Positions 24,466 through 33,821 of a stretch of 64,000 nucleotides of DNA are shown in pieces. Position 1 is the stretch's first letter. Each line of letters starts with the position of its first letter. The DNA comes from JAVVEH01 sp032251435 (lineage in GTDB: Bacteria; Verrucomicrobiota; Lentisphaeria; Oligosphaerales; MVZH01), in the NCBI GenBank assembly GCA_032251435.1, contig JAVVEH010000023.1:1-64000 (forward strand), in the 5' to 3' direction. The notes beneath the pieces were generated by a model that ran no database searches, was not told the origin of the DNA, and saw only the letters and a list, made by a program, of their open reading frames with translations. Position numbers and translations under genes: made by a program.

Positions 24466-26562
24466 TCAGCTTTCGAAGTGATTTAGCCACGTGAGGATAT
24501 CGTCCGGCAGCGGCGCGATGTTCCGCACTTCGGCGACACCGCCGTCCGGCAGGTCCACTTTTTCCCCTTCTTTGGCGGACAACACCGCCGCGCCGAGAGG
24601 TGTTTCGTAGGAAAGCAGATTCCGTGACGGGTCGCTGTCCCATAGACCCAACAGGCAGTAGGTTGTGGAGGAACCGTCTTCCTGCCGCAGGTCAAACATG
24701 GATCCGGGGATGACTTGTTTAGCCTGGACCGCTGAGAACTCAACGGCGCGAATGTTATCCAATCCCGCTTCCAGTTCATTGCGCCGGGCGGTCAAATACG
24801 CCTGTTCGTCTTTCGCGGCTTTAAACTCGGCGTTTTCGCGCAGGTCACCGTGTTCCCGCGCCACGGCGATGGCCCGGCTGTTTTCCGGAATTTTCACCTG
24901 AATGATTTCCTCGAGTTCAAGCCGCCGGGTCTCATAGCTGCGGATGGATGTCATCTGCTGGATGGCCTTTTTCTTCACCGGCCCCCCGCGTTTTTCAATG
25001 ATCGACCGCAATTCTGGAAAACTTCGGACCAGGCGGACAAGCATGCTTTGGCGTTCCCCGTTATCCAGAACCGCGGAGTGCTCCACAGCCCTGACCAGAG
25101 CCCGGGAACTTTCAACCGACCGGCCCTCAACAAGAAACGTATGAAATTTACTGTCAGTGACAAGGATTTTGCGCAGGTCGCGGTTGGCGCGTAGGAACGA
25201 TCCTTTGACAGGAACGGCAAGCGCTTTCATAACCAGGGTGATATCCCGCAGCGCTTTTTTTTCCGGGCAGGTTGACCGCCAGAGCCAAAGAGCCATGTCA
25301 CATGTCCCGGCCGTCCGTAAGCCATGCGTCACGGCGTCAATCAAATACTGTTTGTCCAAGCCCAGGTCGCCAATCGCCTGTTCGACCGCTGTCAACAAGC
25401 GAAGGGGCAGGCGGACGGCCAATGTGAAAAAAGTGTCGGGATCCAGCGCGGTGGCGCTGGCCGAGAGCCAGGCGACAACCGCCTTCCCGGACAGCTCATC
25501 CGTCAGCCGGATAAATCGTTCCTCATCCTTGAAGGCGGCCGCGTCGGCCAAATCGGTCTTAAGCCCTTCCACCAGCCAGGAGGCGTTTGGAGCCAGCGAC
25601 CAGACACGCACGACAATGTCGCGCATCAGCTCGGCTTGATCGGCCTTCGCTGAACACATGGTCAACAAGCGGTTGACGTTGGCGATTTCCGCCTCGCCGA
25701 ACGGAGCCTCTTTCAGCGCGTTGAGAACGCCGACAAGTTCATGGGGGCTGCGGGCGTCAGCCACGGTGCGGGTGGTGTCATCCGTCTTGCCTTTGGCCAC
25801 GGTCGCCACGGCACCGGCCGCCACGGCTTTGGCATACACTTTTTCGGTCATGAACGCGGGAACCAGGCACCGTTTGAAAAACCGGCTGTTGCCTTTCGGC
25901 GGCACTAACGAGGCGACCAGTTCGGGGAGTAAATTTGACTTGTCCAGCAGCGCCTTGCCATAATGTCCCGTTAAGATGTTTTCCAGGACGGAGTCACTCT
26001 TGACCATTTGAACAGTATCTAAGAACACATCCAGAGGAAGGACCTGGAGGCGGTCAAAGGTCACGCGCACCTCACTGGTCAGCGGGTCCACTTCATCAAC
26101 AATGCCGGCGCCATAAGCGGCATGGCAACAGTGTCTTCCCTGTTCAAGAAGTTCAAAGCGGCGCCAGCGGTTATGGATTTGGCGGGTGGAAACGGCGGGG
26201 TCATGGACACCAAGCGCGGAAATAATGCCCGCCGGGTCCAGGTAATTCGGGAAGGCCGCCCGCGTGCCTGTCGCCAAGGCGTCCCGAAACAACGGGCTGT
26301 CATAGCCGCACTGCGCGGTTTGAAGCAACCACGTGATCACTTCCGGCGTGTCATCGACCGCGCCGATGGTGTCAATAAACACATCACTGCCGTTCATCCA
26401 CGCTTGCCGGACAGGGCCCGGCCATTTGGCGAACAGGTTAGGTGTGATCCGCCTGGTGAGCGCGTTCAACTTCGCGAGTTGCCCGGGCGCGTTGTCCGCG
26501 GCGGCTAAAAAACACTCTTCAATTTTTTCAGGTTGCTCAATCAGCTCTTGCCAGTCGCTCAT
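24466..26562 (-). CDS. greA: Long GreA-type transcript cleavage factor
   Basis: The last 160 residues form a GreA: a coiled coil with AVAREHGDLRENAEFKAAKDE near residue 570, keeping the acidic tip pair, and the FKBP-like C terminus with PGSMFDLRQEDGSSTTYCLL and GAAVLSAKEGEKVDLPDGG. This rescues backtracked RNA polymerase. Ahead lies a helical region of some 530 residues, of unknown function, with PLTSEVRVTFDRLQVLPLDV probably a small beta-fold at 165-185. Chlamydial GreA proteins have a similar total length, so this architecture is a PVC-type trait. The ATG at 26562 gives 698 residues; a TTG five codons earlier is possible. First of the greA-xerD-dinB genes. Confidence 0.85.
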   Translation of the reverse strand: MSDWQELIEQPEKIEECFLAAADNAPGQLAKLNALTRRITPNLFAKWPGPVRQAWMNGSDVFIDTIGAVDDTPEVITWLLQTAQCGYDSPLFRDALATGTRAAFPNYLDPAGIISALGVHDPAVSTRQIHNRWRRFELLEQGRHCCHAAYGAGIVDEVDPLTSEVRVTFDRLQVLPLDVFLDTVQMVKSDSVLENILTGHYGKALLDKSNLLPELVASLVPPKGNSRFFKRCLVPAFMTEKVYAKAVAAGAVATVAKGKTDDTTRTVADARSPHELVGVLNALKEAPFGEAEIANVNRLLTMCSAKADQAELMRDIVVRVWSLAPNASWLVEGLKTDLADAAAFKDEERFIRLTDELSGKAVVAWLSASATALDPDTFFTLAVRLPLRLLTAVEQAIGDLGLDKQYLIDAVTHGLRTAGTCDMALWLWRSTCPEKKALRDITLVMKALAVPVKGSFLRANRDLRKILVTDSKFHTFLVEGRSVESSRALVRAVEHSAVLDNGERQSMLVRLVRSFPELRSIIEKRGGPVKKKAIQQMTSIRSYETRRLELEEIIQVKIPENSRAIAVAREHGDLRENAEFKAAKDEQAYLTARRNELEAGLDNIRAVEFSAVQAKQVIPGSMFDLRQEDGSSTTYCLLGLWDSDPSRNLLSYETPLGAAVLSAKEGEKVDLPDGGVAEVRNIAPLPDDILTWLNHFES

Positions 26563-26643
26563 ATGGGAAATATCCAAAGTTATGTGATGTTAAGTGTTTT
26601 TAAGGTTTAATTTCAAGTGTGCTGTGGGCGGGCCCCGTTTTGA

Positions 26644-27192
26644 TCACCGTCCGAAAGCGGGGGAGCTCTTCCAGTAGGTATAATTAGCCGGGGCCCATTC
26701 ACACACCAGTTCCGCTTCACGGGAGTCCCAAGGGCCCTCGACAGTGATTTCACAGGTCTCGTTATCGAAATGGTGAGGGACACGCCAGAGGAAGCGGAAA
26801 TAGCCATCCAGGCAGACGGCGACCTGTCGCCCCCCGTACTCGGTGGTGATCGCCAGCCATTTCAGGCGTTGGTGGGGATCGACCGTGAATGTGACGGCGG
26901 CCACCTTGCCATCTTTTTTCACGGGTTCCCCGATAAGAATATGCCGGGAGTCTGACAGTGGCAGGCGCCGGATCAAATAACTTTCGTCATTGTCCAGGCT
27001 TCGCACGCGGGTGACAGACAGGTTTTCACCGTCTTTTTCGCGGGCCTGGAGATGAAAGGATATCACCCAGCGGCTTTCTTTCTCACTCTTAAAAAAACTG
27101 AAGGTTTCGCACCCGGTGAGAATGCCGAGCGCGGCGACCGCGGCAAGGCCCGCGCGCAAGGACCGCGTCAAAGAAGGCTTTTTGAAGCGCAA
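26644..27192 (-). CDS. Predicted lipoprotein of unknown function
   Basis: About 182 residues with a lipoprotein signal: basic leader RFKKPSLTRSLRAG, hydrophobic AAVAALGI and lipobox LTGC, with the Cys about 28 residues from the start. The mature part is beta-rich (SRWVISFHLQAREKDGENLS, then VAAVTFTVDPHQRLKWLAIT) and I do not recognise it; ends WAPANYTYWKSSPAFGR. The best start is the TTG at 27192, two bases after the stop of the regulator gene and behind GGGGAGGGGGTCTGATC. The frame is open further upstream only through the regulator gene. It should be co-transcribed with the NtrC-type regulator. Confidence 0.7.
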   Translation of the reverse strand: MRFKKPSLTRSLRAGLAAVAALGILTGCETFSFFKSEKESRWVISFHLQAREKDGENLSVTRVRSLDNDESYLIRRLPLSDSRHILIGEPVKKDGKVAAVTFTVDPHQRLKWLAITTEYGGRQVAVCLDGYFRFLWRVPHHFDNETCEITVEGPWDSREAELVCEWAPANYTYWKSSPAFGR

Positions 27193-27194
27193 GA

Positions 27195-28574
27195 TCAGAC
27201 CCCCTCCCCGTATTTTCTGTAGAATGTCGCCAGGCTGATACCCAAGGACTTCGCCGCTTTTTCTTTGTCGCCGCCACACTCCTTGAGCACATAACTGATA
27301 TAGTCTTTTTCCTTCGAGCGCAAAAACGCTTTAAGGGAAGACCCGCGGAATTTCTCGCTGTTTGAGGATGTGTCGCCTTCGGCCAACCGTCGATTGGCGG
27401 CATCGACAATGGCGGCGGGCAAGTCCGCCAAGGTGATTTCATCATTTTCGCACAAGGCCAAAGCCCGGCTGATGGTGTTTTCCAATTCGCGGACATTCCC
27501 CGGCCAATTATAATATCCGAGAGCCTTGAACGCGCTGTCTGAAATGGTGACCGTCCGCTGCTCTCTCTCCATTGATTTATTCAGGAAAAACCGGGTGAGA
27601 ATGCCGACATCGGACATCCGGTCCCGCAGTGGCGGCAGTTCGATGGGAATCACGCTTAACCGGTAATACAAGTCTTCACGGAAATCACCGGTCGTGATTT
27701 TTTTCTCCAAAGGCTCATTTGTGGCGGCGACAATACGCACGTTCACCGGAATGGGCTTCGTGGATCCGACCGGTCGTATCTCCCGCTCTTCCAACACCCG
27801 GAGCAGCTTTAATTGCATGTCCACCGGGATCGACCCCACCTCATCCAGCAGCAATGTGCCTCCTTCAGCCGCTTCAAACAAGCCCTTTTTCACTTTGTTC
27901 GCCCCAGTGAAAGCGCCTTTCACATAGCCAAAAAGCTCCGACTCCAGCAGCGTGGCGGGCAAGGCGGCGCAATTGATCCCCAGAAACGGGGCTTCTTTGC
28001 GTCGGCTGTAGTCATGCAGGGCTTTGGCGACCAGTTCTTTTCCGGTGCCGCTTTCCCCACGGATCAAAATCGTGCTGTCGGTATGCGCCACTTTCTCAAT
28101 CATGGCATAGACCCGCTCCATGGACGGGTGCTCCCCGACCAGAGAGTGAAAGTGTTTTGTGGCGTTTAAGTTCTCTTTAAGGGTTTCATTTTCCTGTAAC
28201 GCGTGCTCATAGGAGAGAGCCCGTTGGACGGTCAGCATGAGTTCATCAATTTTAAACGGCTTGCAGACGTAATCAAAGGCGCCGTTTTTCATCGCCTCGA
28301 CAGCGGTTTCAACTGTGGCGTAGGCCGTCATCATGATAATCGCCAGATGCTCATTCATTTCTCTGGCTTGCCGCAACAGCGTCACGCCGTCCATCGGTTG
28401 CATCCGCACGTCAGAGATCAGCAGATCAAACGTTTCCGCGGCCATTTTCTGGACGGCTTCCGTCCCGTCCACGGCGACAGTGACGGCGTAACCCTCTCGC
28501 CCAAGCAGGGTTTTTAACACCTCGACAATACTCGGCTCGTCATCGACAACTAAAATTTTCGCTTTCCCAGTCAT
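27195..28574 (-). CDS. NtrC-family sigma-54 response regulator
   Basis: A 459-residue activator in three domains. Receiver (1-120): KILVVDDEPS and phospho-acceptor Asp55 in LLISDVRMQPMDG. AAA+ sigma-54 interaction domain (about 145-375): GESGTGKE Walker A, the intact GAFTGA loop in YVKGAFTGANKVKKG, and GGTLLLDEVGSIP. C-terminal Fis-like HTH: KEKAAKSLGISLATFYRKYG. It should activate sigma-54 promoters after phosphorylation; the partner kinase is not in the window. A PilR-like role with the nearby pilus genes is possible but unproven. It is the first gene before the lipoprotein and diverges from yajC. Confidence 0.92.
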   Translation of the reverse strand: MTGKAKILVVDDEPSIVEVLKTLLGREGYAVTVAVDGTEAVQKMAAETFDLLISDVRMQPMDGVTLLRQAREMNEHLAIIMMTAYATVETAVEAMKNGAFDYVCKPFKIDELMLTVQRALSYEHALQENETLKENLNATKHFHSLVGEHPSMERVYAMIEKVAHTDSTILIRGESGTGKELVAKALHDYSRRKEAPFLGINCAALPATLLESELFGYVKGAFTGANKVKKGLFEAAEGGTLLLDEVGSIPVDMQLKLLRVLEEREIRPVGSTKPIPVNVRIVAATNEPLEKKITTGDFREDLYYRLSVIPIELPPLRDRMSDVGILTRFFLNKSMEREQRTVTISDSAFKALGYYNWPGNVRELENTISRALALCENDEITLADLPAAIVDAANRRLAEGDTSSNSEKFRGSSLKAFLRSKEKDYISYVLKECGGDKEKAAKSLGISLATFYRKYGEGV

Positions 28575-28720
28575 GCGTCCTCACTATTTTTTGTCGGCGA
28601 CCAGTGGCAACCGGAAGTTTTAAGAGTACATTGTGGGCTCTTTGTTTCCGTCACGAAAAATCACAACGAGTGAATGAGCCCCCGCAGTTTCTCATTTTCT
28701 AAAAAATTATAACAGGGAAT

Positions 28721-29062
28721 ATGAACAGTCAAACCATTCTGTCAAGCCTGATAATCGCCACGGGAGAAAATCTTCATCCCATTCAAAAACTTTTAGGCAG
28801 CCCGTTGATGATGGTGGTCATCATTATGGGCATGATGTATCTGTTATGGATTCGTCCGGAGCAAAAGCGCGCTAAAGAGCATCGCGAATTGATCCAGCGC
28901 ATCAAGGCTGGGGACAAGATTGTCACCACGGCCGGTCTGCATGGGGTTGTCCGCTCCGTCAGCGATAAAACGCTGGTCGTCGAGTTCGCCAAAGGTGTTG
29001 AGATTGAAATGGAACGGGCGGCTGTCAGCCGCGTGGAAAAAGATCCCGCGGCGGACAAATAG
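28721..29062 (+). CDS. yajC: SecDF accessory protein YajC
   Basis: A 113-residue inner-membrane protein of the Sec holotranslocon. A single membrane helix (about 28-45, MMVVIIMGMMYLLWI) is followed by RPEQKRAKEHRELIQRIKAG and DKIVTTAGLHGVVRSV, the family signature. The ATG follows AACAGGGAAT. secDF is 69 bases downstream, the usual arrangement. Confidence 0.95.
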   Translation: MNSQTILSSLIIATGENLHPIQKLLGSPLMMVVIIMGMMYLLWIRPEQKRAKEHRELIQRIKAGDKIVTTAGLHGVVRSVSDKTLVVEFAKGVEIEMERAAVSRVEKDPAADK

Positions 29063-29131
29063 CCGCGGCGCTGTGAGAATCACGTGTTCAGACATTCTGT
29101 CGTATTGAGGATAATTGAGAGTTAAAAAAGT

Positions 29132-31810
29132 ATGAAGAAATCTCTTATTTTACGGTTTTCCCTGATTGGCGCTGTATTGGTGGCTTGGGCGGTGTCCTTG
29201 CATCCGCTCAAGGACCGTCCCTTTTTGGCGACGTTTGAGCGCATGTCCGCTAAGAAAGTCGATGACTATCGGTCGGCGGTGAAGGATGCGGAGGCGGAGA
29301 TCACCGCGGCGGAAGCGGCTTTGGCCGCGGTCGCGGATCAGCAATCCGAAGAGGCGAAACGGCTTGCCGGGCAAGTGGATGCCGCCCGGGACAAGCTGGC
29401 CCGGAACGCCCGGTTAGTGGCGGACTACGAGACGGTTCTGCGCGACGCCCGGGCGTTGATGACACGGGAGGAAGACCCCGTTCGAGCGGAATATAAAGCG
29501 TTGCAACTGGCCGCTCAGGGCTCCGAAGAAGAGGCCGGTATCTCACTGTACCACTATGCGCCGGTCACGGGAATTTCGCAGCCATCCAATGCCCTGGTGA
29601 TCAGCAACATTCGCAAAAAGACCCGGGCGACGCTTCGATTGGGCCTTGACTTGGGCGGTGGAACCGAATTCATTCTAGGATTTAACGAAAAGAAGATTCC
29701 CCGCGGTGAATGGAAAGCCACCCAGGATAAAATTATTGAGATCATGCGTAACCGCGTGGACCGGCTGGGTATTGTGGAGCCGGAAATCAAGCCGTTGGGC
29801 GACACCTCGATTTCGCTTAAAATGCCGAGTGTCACCGAGGATGGGAAGGCGGATGTCCGTGAGACAATTACCGAAACCGCCAAACTCACGTTCCACCTCG
29901 TGCATCCGGACAGCGACCAGATGGTGAAACGCATGGAAAGCAATCCCGACGCGTTTGTCGGGGATCCCGCCTACCGGTTGGCCCACATCCGGAATGAACG
30001 GCGCGACGGATCAGTCAGTATTGAAAAAGTGTTTATCACGCGCAAGCCGTCCCGGGTCCGTGGCAGCGATGTGGTTAAAGCCCAGGCGGGTTATGTTGAA
30101 CTGAGGGGGTGGACGGTCAACTTGACTTTCAACAAGGCCGGTGACCGCGCGTTCAGTGCGTTAACAGGCGAGCACACCGGTAAGCGGTTAGCCATCGCGT
30201 TGGATGGCCGCGTGTACAGCGCCCCGACGATCAAGGGCCGAATTGACGGCGGACGAGCGGAAATCACGGGCAGTTTCAGTGCTGAGGAAGCCGCTCGCCT
30301 GGCCAGCGTCATCGCCTCCGGTAACTTACCGGTCAGTATTGACATTGACAGTGAGTTCGGGACGGATCCCGTGCTGGGGGCTGATTCAATTAAAAGCGGC
30401 ACGCAGGCCGCCGTGTGGGGCTTGATCGCCGTTTTAATCTTCATGCTGGTCTACTACCGGTTCGCGGGGTTTGTGGCCATTCTGGCCTTGTTGGCCAACG
30501 TGTTGCTGGTTTTCGGAACCTTGGCTTTGAGCGGCGCCACGATCACGTTGCCGGGAATCGCCGGTATTGTTTTGACGATTGGAATGGCGGTGGATGCCAA
30601 CGTGCTGATTTTTGAGCGTATTCGTGAAGAGATAAAGAATGGCAAATCCATTGGAACCGCGGTTAAGGCGGGGTACAGCCGCGCCTTTGTGACGATTTTG
30701 GACGCCAACCTGACAACTCTAATCACGGCGCTGATCTTGTACCGGGTGGGAACCGGCCCGATCCGCGGCTTCGCCGTCACCCTGAGCATCGGGATTGTCG
30801 CCAGTATGTTCACCGCGTTATTCATGACCCGGGCGGTTTTTGATCTGTGTGTTTTTAAGGGATTTCTGAAAAAGCTGACCATGGTGTCATTGGTCAGTGA
30901 CACTAAGATTGACTTCTTGAAGTACCGGTCCGCCGCGTTGATTATTTCCGCCAGTTTGATCATTATCGGTCTCGTGGGGGCGGCGATTCGGGGCGGGGAT
31001 ATTCTGAGCATTGATTTCGCCGGGGGAACAACGGCCACATTCAGAGTGACGGGCGGTGAAAAGCCCGACGCGTCCGCCGTCAGTCAGGCGATGGCTTCCA
31101 TTGGCTATGCGGACTGCCAGGCCAACTATAAGTACGCGGGAGGCGCCGCGGCCCGCATGCTGGACATCGTGACCACCCAGGGCTCGTCAGAATTGAACTT
31201 CCAAAAAATGGAAGACACGCTCACCGCCAAGTTCACAGGCGTGACTTTCGAGCATGCTCAAACCACCAGTATCGGGAGTGTGATCGGTGAGGAATTCCGC
31301 GCCAAGGCGATCTGGGCGGGTGTCCTGGCGGTTGTCGCCATCGTCATCTATGTGTCTTTCCGGTTTGAATTCGCTTACGGTGTCGCCTCGGTGGTGGCGC
31401 TCGTTCATGATGTGCTCATCGCCGCCGGCGTTTACTTGCTTTTCGGCCGCCAACTGTCATTGCCGGTGGTCGCCGCCTTGCTGACGATTATGGGCTATTC
31501 CTTGAATGACACGATTGTGGTGTTTGACCGGATTCGTGAGGACTTGGGCTTATTGAAACATAAATCCTACAAGGAAATCATTAACCTGAGTATCAACCAG
31601 ACCTTGTCCCGGACGCTGTTGACATCGTTGACCACGTTGATTGTGGTGGTCATTCTGGTGTTGTTTGGCGGCGGCGCGGTCAATGACTTCGCTTTGGTGA
31701 TGTTGATCGGGGTGATTGTCGGCACGTATTCATCCATTTTTGTGGCCAGCGCCATTATCGCCACATGGCACAAGCCAACGCATAAAGAAAAAGAAGCGTT
31801 GATCTCGTGA
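29132..31810 (+). CDS. secDF: Fused protein translocase subunit SecDF
   Basis: Uses the proton motive force to pull secreted proteins through SecYEG from the periplasmic side. The 892-residue protein is a natural SecD-SecF fusion. The SecD part (to about 580) has one membrane helix, an N-terminal coiled-coil insertion (about 45-125, EAEITAAEAALAAVADQQSE), RLGLDLGGGTEFILGF, and the six-helix bundle with TLPGIAGIVLTIGMAVDANV. The SecF part (about 585-892) has ILSIDFAGGTTATFRV and TIMGYSLNDTIVVFDRIRED. Fused SecDF is found in several phyla, among them Bacillus and PVC bacteria. A terminator follows. Confidence 0.95.
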   Translation: MKKSLILRFSLIGAVLVAWAVSLHPLKDRPFLATFERMSAKKVDDYRSAVKDAEAEITAAEAALAAVADQQSEEAKRLAGQVDAARDKLARNARLVADYETVLRDARALMTREEDPVRAEYKALQLAAQGSEEEAGISLYHYAPVTGISQPSNALVISNIRKKTRATLRLGLDLGGGTEFILGFNEKKIPRGEWKATQDKIIEIMRNRVDRLGIVEPEIKPLGDTSISLKMPSVTEDGKADVRETITETAKLTFHLVHPDSDQMVKRMESNPDAFVGDPAYRLAHIRNERRDGSVSIEKVFITRKPSRVRGSDVVKAQAGYVELRGWTVNLTFNKAGDRAFSALTGEHTGKRLAIALDGRVYSAPTIKGRIDGGRAEITGSFSAEEAARLASVIASGNLPVSIDIDSEFGTDPVLGADSIKSGTQAAVWGLIAVLIFMLVYYRFAGFVAILALLANVLLVFGTLALSGATITLPGIAGIVLTIGMAVDANVLIFERIREEIKNGKSIGTAVKAGYSRAFVTILDANLTTLITALILYRVGTGPIRGFAVTLSIGIVASMFTALFMTRAVFDLCVFKGFLKKLTMVSLVSDTKIDFLKYRSAALIISASLIIIGLVGAAIRGGDILSIDFAGGTTATFRVTGGEKPDASAVSQAMASIGYADCQANYKYAGGAAARMLDIVTTQGSSELNFQKMEDTLTAKFTGVTFEHAQTTSIGSVIGEEFRAKAIWAGVLAVVAIVIYVSFRFEFAYGVASVVALVHDVLIAAGVYLLFGRQLSLPVVAALLTIMGYSLNDTIVVFDRIREDLGLLKHKSYKEIINLSINQTLSRTLLTSLTTLIVVVILVLFGGGAVNDFALVMLIGVIVGTYSSIFVASAIIATWHKPTHKEKEALIS

Positions 31811-31828
31811 CGGGATTGAAGGTCAACG

Positions 31829-31864
31829 ACCGCCTCCCGGCGCGCCCGGTGAGGCGGTTGTTTT
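31829..31864 (+). terminator. Rho-independent terminator of yajC-secDF
   Basis: Stem ACCGCCTC with GAGGCGGT (31829-31836 and 31851-31858) around a GC-rich loop, followed by TGTTTT. It lies 19 bases after the secDF stop. The inner CCGG...CCGG may extend the hairpin. Confidence 0.8.
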
Positions 31865-32042
31865 ATATATGGGGAACCCCTGTTCCCATGCCCGTGGAAA
31901 GGGTGGCCGCCTGATCCGGCCCGCGCCGCGCCGACAGGGGTTAAGCGCCATTTCCCCACCGGAACTTGTAAGAAAAAAATCTTAGAGCATATTAAATCCG
32001 GTTTTGGAATTTTTCGGGACGCAACGCAACATACATGGAGTG

Positions 32043-33770
32043 ATGTCTGTGACAGGCAGCGACGAACTTACTCTGGATCTGATATCATCGCGCGGTTTCA
32101 TTACGGAAGCGCAGGCGGAACAAGTCCGGGCTACTGTGGATGAAAAGGACGTCACCGTCCCGGAGGCGCTGGCTCAACTTGACTTCATGGCCGAAGAGCA
32201 GGTGTTGATGATCCTGGCCAGTGAATATGGTATGGACACCTTCGACCTGAAGGATTACCGCATTCCATCCGAAGCGGTGGCTCTGGTTCCCGGGACGATC
32301 GCCCGCCAGTACCGAGTGGTGCCGGTGATGCGCAACGACAGCACGATCATTGTCGCCATGTCGGATCCGACCGACTTGGAGACCTTGGATTCCCTCCGCT
32401 ACATTCTTAAGACGGATGTGGAAGGAGTGATCGCCCCGAAAGCGCAAATTAAGGCCGCGATTGACCATCATTACGGGAATCTTGAAGAAAGCGTTGACAG
32501 CTTTATTGATGGCATGACTGAAGCGGTGGAGGTGTCCGAGGTCACGCACAGCGGCAATTTCCTGTCACCCGAAACCACTGAGACGGATGATGACGCGCCG
32601 ATTATCCGGTTGGTGTCCCTCATTATTCTCGAAGCTTTCCGTAAGCGCACATCGGATATCCATCTGGAACCCTTGGAAAAAAGATTCCGCATCCGCTACC
32701 GGATTGACGGTGTCCTTCAAGAAGTGGACAACCCGCCGAAATATCTTCAAAACAATATTATCAGCCGGTTGAAGATCATGGCGAGAATGGATATCGCCGA
32801 GCATCGAATTCCCCAGGATGGACGGATTCAGATTAGCGCCATGGGCCGTGATTTGGACTTGCGAGTCTCGGATGTCCCCACGACGCATGGTGAGTCGATT
32901 GTCATGCGCATATTGGATAAAACCAGTGTTCAGATCAGTATTTCAGAACTGGGTTTTTTCGCCGATGATCAGGAAACGATAGAAAAAATCATCGCCATGC
33001 CTGACGGGCTTTTTCTCGTGACCGGACCGACGGGGTCCGGCAAGACCACGTCGCTTTACGCGTTTCTCAACCAGTTAAATCAACCGACGACAAAAATCAT
33101 CACTGTTGAAGATCCGGTTGAGTATGAGCTGGCCGGGGTCAACCAAGTCGGCGTGAACAACGCCGCCGGCATGACGTTTTCAAAAGCTCTCCGCGCCATG
33201 TTGCGGCAGGCCCCGAATATCATCATGGTTGGTGAGATCCGCGACGAGGAAACAGGCACAATCGCCATTAACGCGGCCTTGACCGGGCATCTGGTGTTCA
33301 GCACGCTTCACACTAATGACGCGCCAAGCGCCGTGGCCCGGTTGATTGACATGAAGATCAAAAAGTTTCTTGTCGCCTCGGCGGTCCGCGCGATCATGGC
33401 TCAGCGTCTGCTCCGGCGGATCTGTAAAAGCTGCAAGCGCGAGGTTGAACCCACGCCGGATCAACTGGTCGCCCTCGGGCTGCCCGCCAGTTACTTCGAA
33501 GGAAATCCCATTTACGAAGGCAAAGGCTGCGCCGATTGCAGTCACGGCTACCGGGGACGTTTGGGAATTTATGAGATCTTCACCCTCGATGAGGGGGTGC
33601 AGGATCTGATCTACAAGGGGTCCGCCGCCGGAGAAATTCGACGCTACGCCCGGGAACATGGGATGCGGACCCTGCGGGAAGACGGGTTGCGCAAGGTGGC
33701 CGCCGGCATCTCCACGTTGGAGGAAGTGGTCCGCGTCACGGCGGCTGATGAAACCGACGTGATGGTTTAA
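32043..33770 (+). CDS. pilB: PilB/GspE-type secretion ATPase, first copy
   Basis: A hexameric motor that powers pilus extension. About 575 residues: an N-terminal MshEN-like domain (SDELTLDLISSRGFITEAQ to the YHYGNLE hinge), then ATPase core with SDIHLEPLEKRFRIRYRIDG, Walker A GPTGSGKTTSLYAF, Asp box TVEDPVEYE, Walker B IIMVGEIRDEET and His box HLVFSTLHTNDAPSAVARL. A zinc site is formed by CKSCKRE and CADCSHGYRGR, as in GspE/PilB but not PilT. The start is the ATG at 32043 behind ACATGGAGTG. First gene of the pilB-pilB-pilT-pilC operon. Confidence 0.92.
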   Translation: MSVTGSDELTLDLISSRGFITEAQAEQVRATVDEKDVTVPEALAQLDFMAEEQVLMILASEYGMDTFDLKDYRIPSEAVALVPGTIARQYRVVPVMRNDSTIIVAMSDPTDLETLDSLRYILKTDVEGVIAPKAQIKAAIDHHYGNLEESVDSFIDGMTEAVEVSEVTHSGNFLSPETTETDDDAPIIRLVSLIILEAFRKRTSDIHLEPLEKRFRIRYRIDGVLQEVDNPPKYLQNNIISRLKIMARMDIAEHRIPQDGRIQISAMGRDLDLRVSDVPTTHGESIVMRILDKTSVQISISELGFFADDQETIEKIIAMPDGLFLVTGPTGSGKTTSLYAFLNQLNQPTTKIITVEDPVEYELAGVNQVGVNNAAGMTFSKALRAMLRQAPNIIMVGEIRDEETGTIAINAALTGHLVFSTLHTNDAPSAVARLIDMKIKKFLVASAVRAIMAQRLLRRICKSCKREVEPTPDQLVALGLPASYFEGNPIYEGKGCADCSHGYRGRLGIYEIFTLDEGVQDLIYKGSAAGEIRRYAREHGMRTLREDGLRKVAAGISTLEEVVRVTAADETDVMV

Positions 33771-33821
33771 CCTCGTTTTCACGGGAATTGTGTCGAAAAA
33801 AAAGCGCGGGAAAAACGTTAT

